Below the pieces are notes generated by a model. That model worked only from the letters and a program-made list of their open reading frames with translations, searched no databases and was not told the DNA's origin. From assembly GCF_002884495.1 (NCBI RefSeq), contig NZ_KZ614145.1, forward strand, positions 186,001 to 250,000: a DNA stretch of 64,000 nucleotides, read 5' to 3'. A program made the translations under genes and the position numbers. The stretch's first letter is position 1, and every line of letters starts with the position of its first letter. This DNA is from Rummeliibacillus pycnus. GTDB taxonomy: Bacteria; Bacillota; Bacilli; Bacillales_A; Planococcaceae. Positions 61,008 to 64,000 of the stretch are shown here, one piece after another.

Positions 61008-62084
61008 TTGAAAGTAGATGTATGTGTAGTAGGGGCAGGCCCTAGTGGTACATTACTTGCCTATTTATTAGCGAAGAAAGAACTATCTGTACTCTTGATT
61101 GAAAAGTCAGAGAAAATTGGAAAATTTTTTCGAGGCGAGCATGTAAACGAAGATGGCGAAGAAATTTTAAAGAAGCATCATCTTTTTGATGGAGTGGAAC
61201 AACTTGGCCTTTTACGTATGAAACATATAGAGTATTGGCATAATGGGGAGATTTTTAAAGCAATTGATCCAGATCCTTCTATTGGTCATCTTAGTATTCA
61301 TGTTCCGCAAGCAAATTTACTAACTGCCATTTTAAAGGAAGCGCAAAAACTGTCGAACTTTCATCTGTTGCTAAATACGACAGTAAGTGATTTAGTACAA
61401 GATAAATCAGGTCGCTATGTAGCAGTCAAAACTAAACATGGTGAAGAAGTGCAAATGGTTGAAGCGAACTTAATCATCGGAGCAGATGGTCGTTACTCAA
61501 CTATCCGTAAAAAGGCGGAGTTAGATTCAATGACTCGTAAACATGGTTTTGATTTACTATGGGCTAGAATACCTGCTCCAGCCAATTGGTCACCTTCGAT
61601 AAAAAATGCATCAATTGATGATCTACAATTGGCTGTCTATTCACAAGCGAATAACTTTATTCAAATAGGGTGGAATATAAAGGAAGGTTCATATCCAACG
61701 TTGCATAGACAACCCATTTCGCCGTTTATTGATAAATTAATTGAAGCATTTCCTGAGCTAGAAGAAACGGTCCGCAACAATATTCAATCTTGGCATGATT
61801 TTGTACTTCTCGATGTCTTTAGTAGTATCAGTGAAGAGTGGGGGAAAGAAGGTTTACTATGTATTGGTGATGCCGTGCATACAATGACCCCAACAGGTGG
61901 ATATGGTCTAAACTGTGCATTAAAGGATGCTGATGTATTAGCTGACTTATTGCATAAAGAAAATATTGCTGACGTTGATTTCACCGATTTTATAACAGAG
62001 CGCAAAAAAGAAGCCAAAAAATTATTAGCTTCTCAAATTGAGATGGAACAAACGTTTTTAGAGAATTTTGCTGTTTTATCATGA
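61008..62084 (+). CDS. FAD-dependent monooxygenase (PHBH/UbiH-like)
   Basis: 358-aa flavoprotein. The Rossmann start KVDVCVVGAGPSGTLLAYLLAKKELSVLLIEKSE, the LIIGADGRYSTIRKKAEL motif and CIGDAVHTMTPTGGYGLNCALKDADVLADLL are group A flavin-monooxygenase hallmarks. TTG at 61008 begins 1 nt after the ribD stop, with AAAGGGTGAG upstream; a longer in-frame start at 60945 lies inside ribD. Substrate unknown; tight linkage to ribA-ribD suggests a pterin/flavin-pathway product. Confidence 0.85.
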   Translation: MKVDVCVVGAGPSGTLLAYLLAKKELSVLLIEKSEKIGKFFRGEHVNEDGEEILKKHHLFDGVEQLGLLRMKHIEYWHNGEIFKAIDPDPSIGHLSIHVPQANLLTAILKEAQKLSNFHLLLNTTVSDLVQDKSGRYVAVKTKHGEEVQMVEANLIIGADGRYSTIRKKAELDSMTRKHGFDLLWARIPAPANWSPSIKNASIDDLQLAVYSQANNFIQIGWNIKEGSYPTLHRQPISPFIDKLIEAFPELEETVRNNIQSWHDFVLLDVFSSISEEWGKEGLLCIGDAVHTMTPTGGYGLNCALKDADVLADLLHKENIADVDFTDFITERKKEAKKLLASQIEMEQTFLENFAVLS

Positions 62085-62147
62085 GGGCACTTGAAATCTA
62101 AATGAAATTTAATAGGATTTTGTTGAAGTTTAGTAATCCAAACTTTA

Positions 62148-62259
62148 TTGAAGTGGAATCAACGAAGACTCCTGCGGGAAAGCGAGACAGGTGAGACCCC
62201 ACAGCGCAGCGAGGAGGCTCATCGCTCGCCCGCGGAAAGCGAAGTTGATTCCACTTCAA
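62148..62259. repeat. 112-bp intergenic repeat with 16-bp terminal inverted repeats
   Basis: Terminal arms TTGAAGTGGAATCAAC and GTTGATTCCACTTCAA are perfect. Inside: ACTCCTGCGGGAAAGCG, GTGAGACCCC, GCGCAGCGAGGAGGCTCA and CCGCGGAAAGCGAAG. It is GC-rich and has no open frame. Related degenerate copies at 24870-25060 and 11733-11775. Confidence 0.85.
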
Positions 62260-62315
62260 GTAATAGTTGATAAGAAAGTATATCAGTTCTATTTACGAGC
62301 TTAGGAGGAACATTT

Positions 62316-62876
62316 TTGAAATTCGGATTTGATATTGATGATACATTAATTAATTTACGCGAACATGCTTTTCACTTGTACAATAAAAAGCTAGGAAAAG
62401 AAGTAGGGCTTGAAGTATTCCGTGCATTAAAAACAGTAGAAATTCACGAAGCATTCGATTTAACAGCAGAACAAGGGAGTCATATGTGGTCATCCTCTTT
62501 AGAGGATATTTACTTCACAGAATGCCCAATTTTTGAACATGCATTAGAAACATTGCAGCAGCTAGAAACAGACGGTCACGAAATTTATTTCATCACTTCT
62601 CGTCCGAAACAATACTGTGAAAGAACACGTGAATGGATGAAAGAAAAGGGCTTCCCTGTACAAGATGAACGATTTTATTGCGGCATGCAAGACATTGAAA
62701 AAATCGATACAATCAAATCACTACAGCTTGATTACTACTTCGATGACAAACCAGCCGTACTATTAACAATTCAAGACGTCCATACAAAAGCTGTTGTCAT
62801 TAACCAATCATATAATCAAGGTGTTAACTTACCACGCCTATTTTCCTGGGCTGAATTTAAGTCTTTTATTAAATAA
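62316..62876 (+). CDS. HAD-superfamily 5'(3')-nucleotidase-like protein (YqfW type)
   Basis: 186-aa HAD phosphatase of the NT5C/YqfW type. Motif I FGFDIDDTLINL, motif II YFITSRPKQ, motif III/IV in YYFDDKPAVL. TTG at 62316 after TTAGGAGGA. Likely acts on pyrimidine nucleotides, but substrate is inferred from family. Confidence 0.82.
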   Translation: MKFGFDIDDTLINLREHAFHLYNKKLGKEVGLEVFRALKTVEIHEAFDLTAEQGSHMWSSSLEDIYFTECPIFEHALETLQQLETDGHEIYFITSRPKQYCERTREWMKEKGFPVQDERFYCGMQDIEKIDTIKSLQLDYYFDDKPAVLLTIQDVHTKAVVINQSYNQGVNLPRLFSWAEFKSFIK

Positions 62877-62898
62877 GGGGAATGCTACAATAACATTT

Positions 62899-62927
62899 AA
62901 AAGAGAGGTGTATTCCCTCTCTTTTTC
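62899..62927. terminator. bidirectional terminator
   Basis: AAAAGAGAGG / CCTCTCTTTT stem, 8-nt loop, between convergent genes. Confidence 0.85.
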
Positions 62928-62946
62928 TATGTATACATTTTTTCAA

Positions 62947-63729
62947 CTAGTTCGAAGTAAGTTTAATATAAATAGCATACTTTTTGGATTGTTTAAAGCC
63001 TAGTTTTGTACCTAATTGAATTGAAGCAATATTATCAATATTACAATCCCAACGTGGTTGTATATTTTTTGATAGACAGTAGTCAATAAATTGTTCAGCT
63101 ATTCTACTTGCTAGCCCTTTTCCTCTATAGTTCTGATCAGTTGTAATATCAACTTCTGCGTAATGATTTGATTTAAAAATAGAGACGCATTCACTGATCA
63201 CTTTATCTCCATCTTGTATACAGAAGCCAACCCCGTTTTGAAGAAAGTTGTTGGGTGAATCCCAATATTCTTGATAGTATATATGGTCAAATTCTAGACA
63301 GTTATCTATATGGTTAGCGTTAATATTTCTTACAATATATTCATCCATAATTGTATTTCTCTGAGTGTTTTTATATGTACTTTTATCAAATGTAAAAGAG
63401 TAGCGTTCTATCTTATTTATCATGCCATCTAAGTATTTTTCAATCAAATGATTCCAATCATTTGAATAGGAGAATAGGGTAAAGCGATTGTCTGTTTCAA
63501 TTGTTTTTTGACAAATAGCTGCTAATTCATTTAGAAAAGATTCGTTTGAAGTGTCTCCAAAAACAAAATATAGACCAGAATTTGTTTGAAATAGTAGCGA
63601 ATTATAATTTGAGGAGTCTGTATAAACAGTTCCTTCTACTACATTATCTAGTATGCTATGCACAAATGTTGGTACATCAATAAGTTTTCCTATGAATAAT
63701 TTATATTGTTCTCGCGGTAAAACAATCAT
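62947..63729 (-). CDS. GNAT-family N-acetyltransferase, two-domain
   Basis: 260-aa protein. The C-terminal GNAT fold (about 125-260) has VDITTDQNYRGKGLASRIAEQFIDYCLSKNI (acetyl-CoA loop NYRGKGLA) and IASIQLGTKLGFKQSKKYAIYI; the N-terminal half is the GNAT_acetyltran-type lead domain. ATG at 63729 follows TTGAGGG; a TTG at 63741 overlaps that site. Substrate unknown. Confidence 0.83.
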   Translation of the reverse strand: MIVLPREQYKLFIGKLIDVPTFVHSILDNVVEGTVYTDSSNYNSLLFQTNSGLYFVFGDTSNESFLNELAAICQKTIETDNRFTLFSYSNDWNHLIEKYLDGMINKIERYSFTFDKSTYKNTQRNTIMDEYIVRNINANHIDNCLEFDHIYYQEYWDSPNNFLQNGVGFCIQDGDKVISECVSIFKSNHYAEVDITTDQNYRGKGLASRIAEQFIDYCLSKNIQPRWDCNIDNIASIQLGTKLGFKQSKKYAIYIKLTSN

Positions 63730-64000
63730 TTTATCCCTCAATTCTTGCTATTTTGTGATTAACACGTATTGAATAGTTGTTTCAAATATCAATTAAGATA
63801 TCCTAAACACCTTATTCCCTTTAATCATTCAATTAATTTTCTATTATATCCTTCAAAAATAGATTACTTTTAAAAATTTATGGGAACTGTAATTGGTAAA
63901 TTTAGATAAAATAATTTATCAAAAACTTATGGGCCAGTAGCAAAAACTTAGAAGCAGAATCTTATAATTTTGTTATGAATAAAAAATTGGAGTGATAGGG
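63730..64000. other. end of window, no gene seen
   Basis: AT-rich. TTGGAGTGATAGGG at 63987-64000 looks like the ribosome-binding region of a plus-strand gene starting beyond the window. Confidence 0.5.

Overview
The window is an AT-rich chromosome segment from an endospore-forming, aerobic Firmicute of the Bacillales. Evidence: sspI and gerE, a sigma-K-type promoter in front of gerE, a Phe T-box, a lysine riboswitch, a FadR box and a cre site. The backbone follows Bacillus subtilis gene order closely: ysgA, sspI, pheST, rnhC-zapA-cvpA-polX-mutS2-yshE, lcfA-fadR-fadB-etfBA, trxA, uvrC, lysC, yslB, sdhCAB, ysmA, gerE, ysmB, racE, ysnA, ysnB. I cannot fix the genus; a Caryophanaceae (Lysinibacillus-like) member is a guess from general character.

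Layout. 1-3302: a liv branched-chain amino acid ABC operon, entered inside livH. 3407-7817: a GlcD-like FAD oxidase, a small HTH/membrane-protein pair, sspI, a zinc-free MDR oxidoreductase and an RNA methyltransferase. 7820-11671: T-box-controlled pheST. 12305-17994: an oligopeptide ABC transporter. 18216-24731: RNA/DNA maintenance and division genes. 25314-30328: fatty-acid beta-oxidation operon. 30487-42511: trxA, uvrC, lysC, sdh, ysmA, gerE, ysmB, racE, ysnA, ysnB.

Mobile island. A tRNA-Arg(TCT) gene at 42589-42662 is the insertion site of a 12.8-kb element bounded by perfect 33-bp direct repeats (42632-42664 and 55419-55451). It encodes a tyrosine integrase, an HTH/replication-like protein, a winged-helix protein, a BRO-N antirepressor plus a truncated copy, a repeat-bearing protein, and a head module: HK97 portal, fused prohead protease-major capsid protein, connector, adaptor and a probable P27-type small terminase. 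I see no large terminase, tail or lysis genes. It therefore looks like a capsid-encoding phage satellite that depends on a helper phage.

The island has dense non-coding organisation that I regard as the most novel part of the window. It carries six promoters of identical architecture on both strands, an iteron-like 14-mer found between genes and also inside a gene, paired triple repeats in front of two head transcription units, tandem palindromes, and at least two candidate small RNAs.

Right of the island are a Panacea-domain protein and an 801-aa membrane protein of unknown function (55827-58712), very AT-rich and possibly a toxin-antitoxin or defence pair. Next come ribA-ribD-flavin monooxygenase without the rest of the riboflavin operon, a HAD nucleotidase and a GNAT acetyltransferase. 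All start choices and motif assignments come from reading the sequence by eye; no database search was run.
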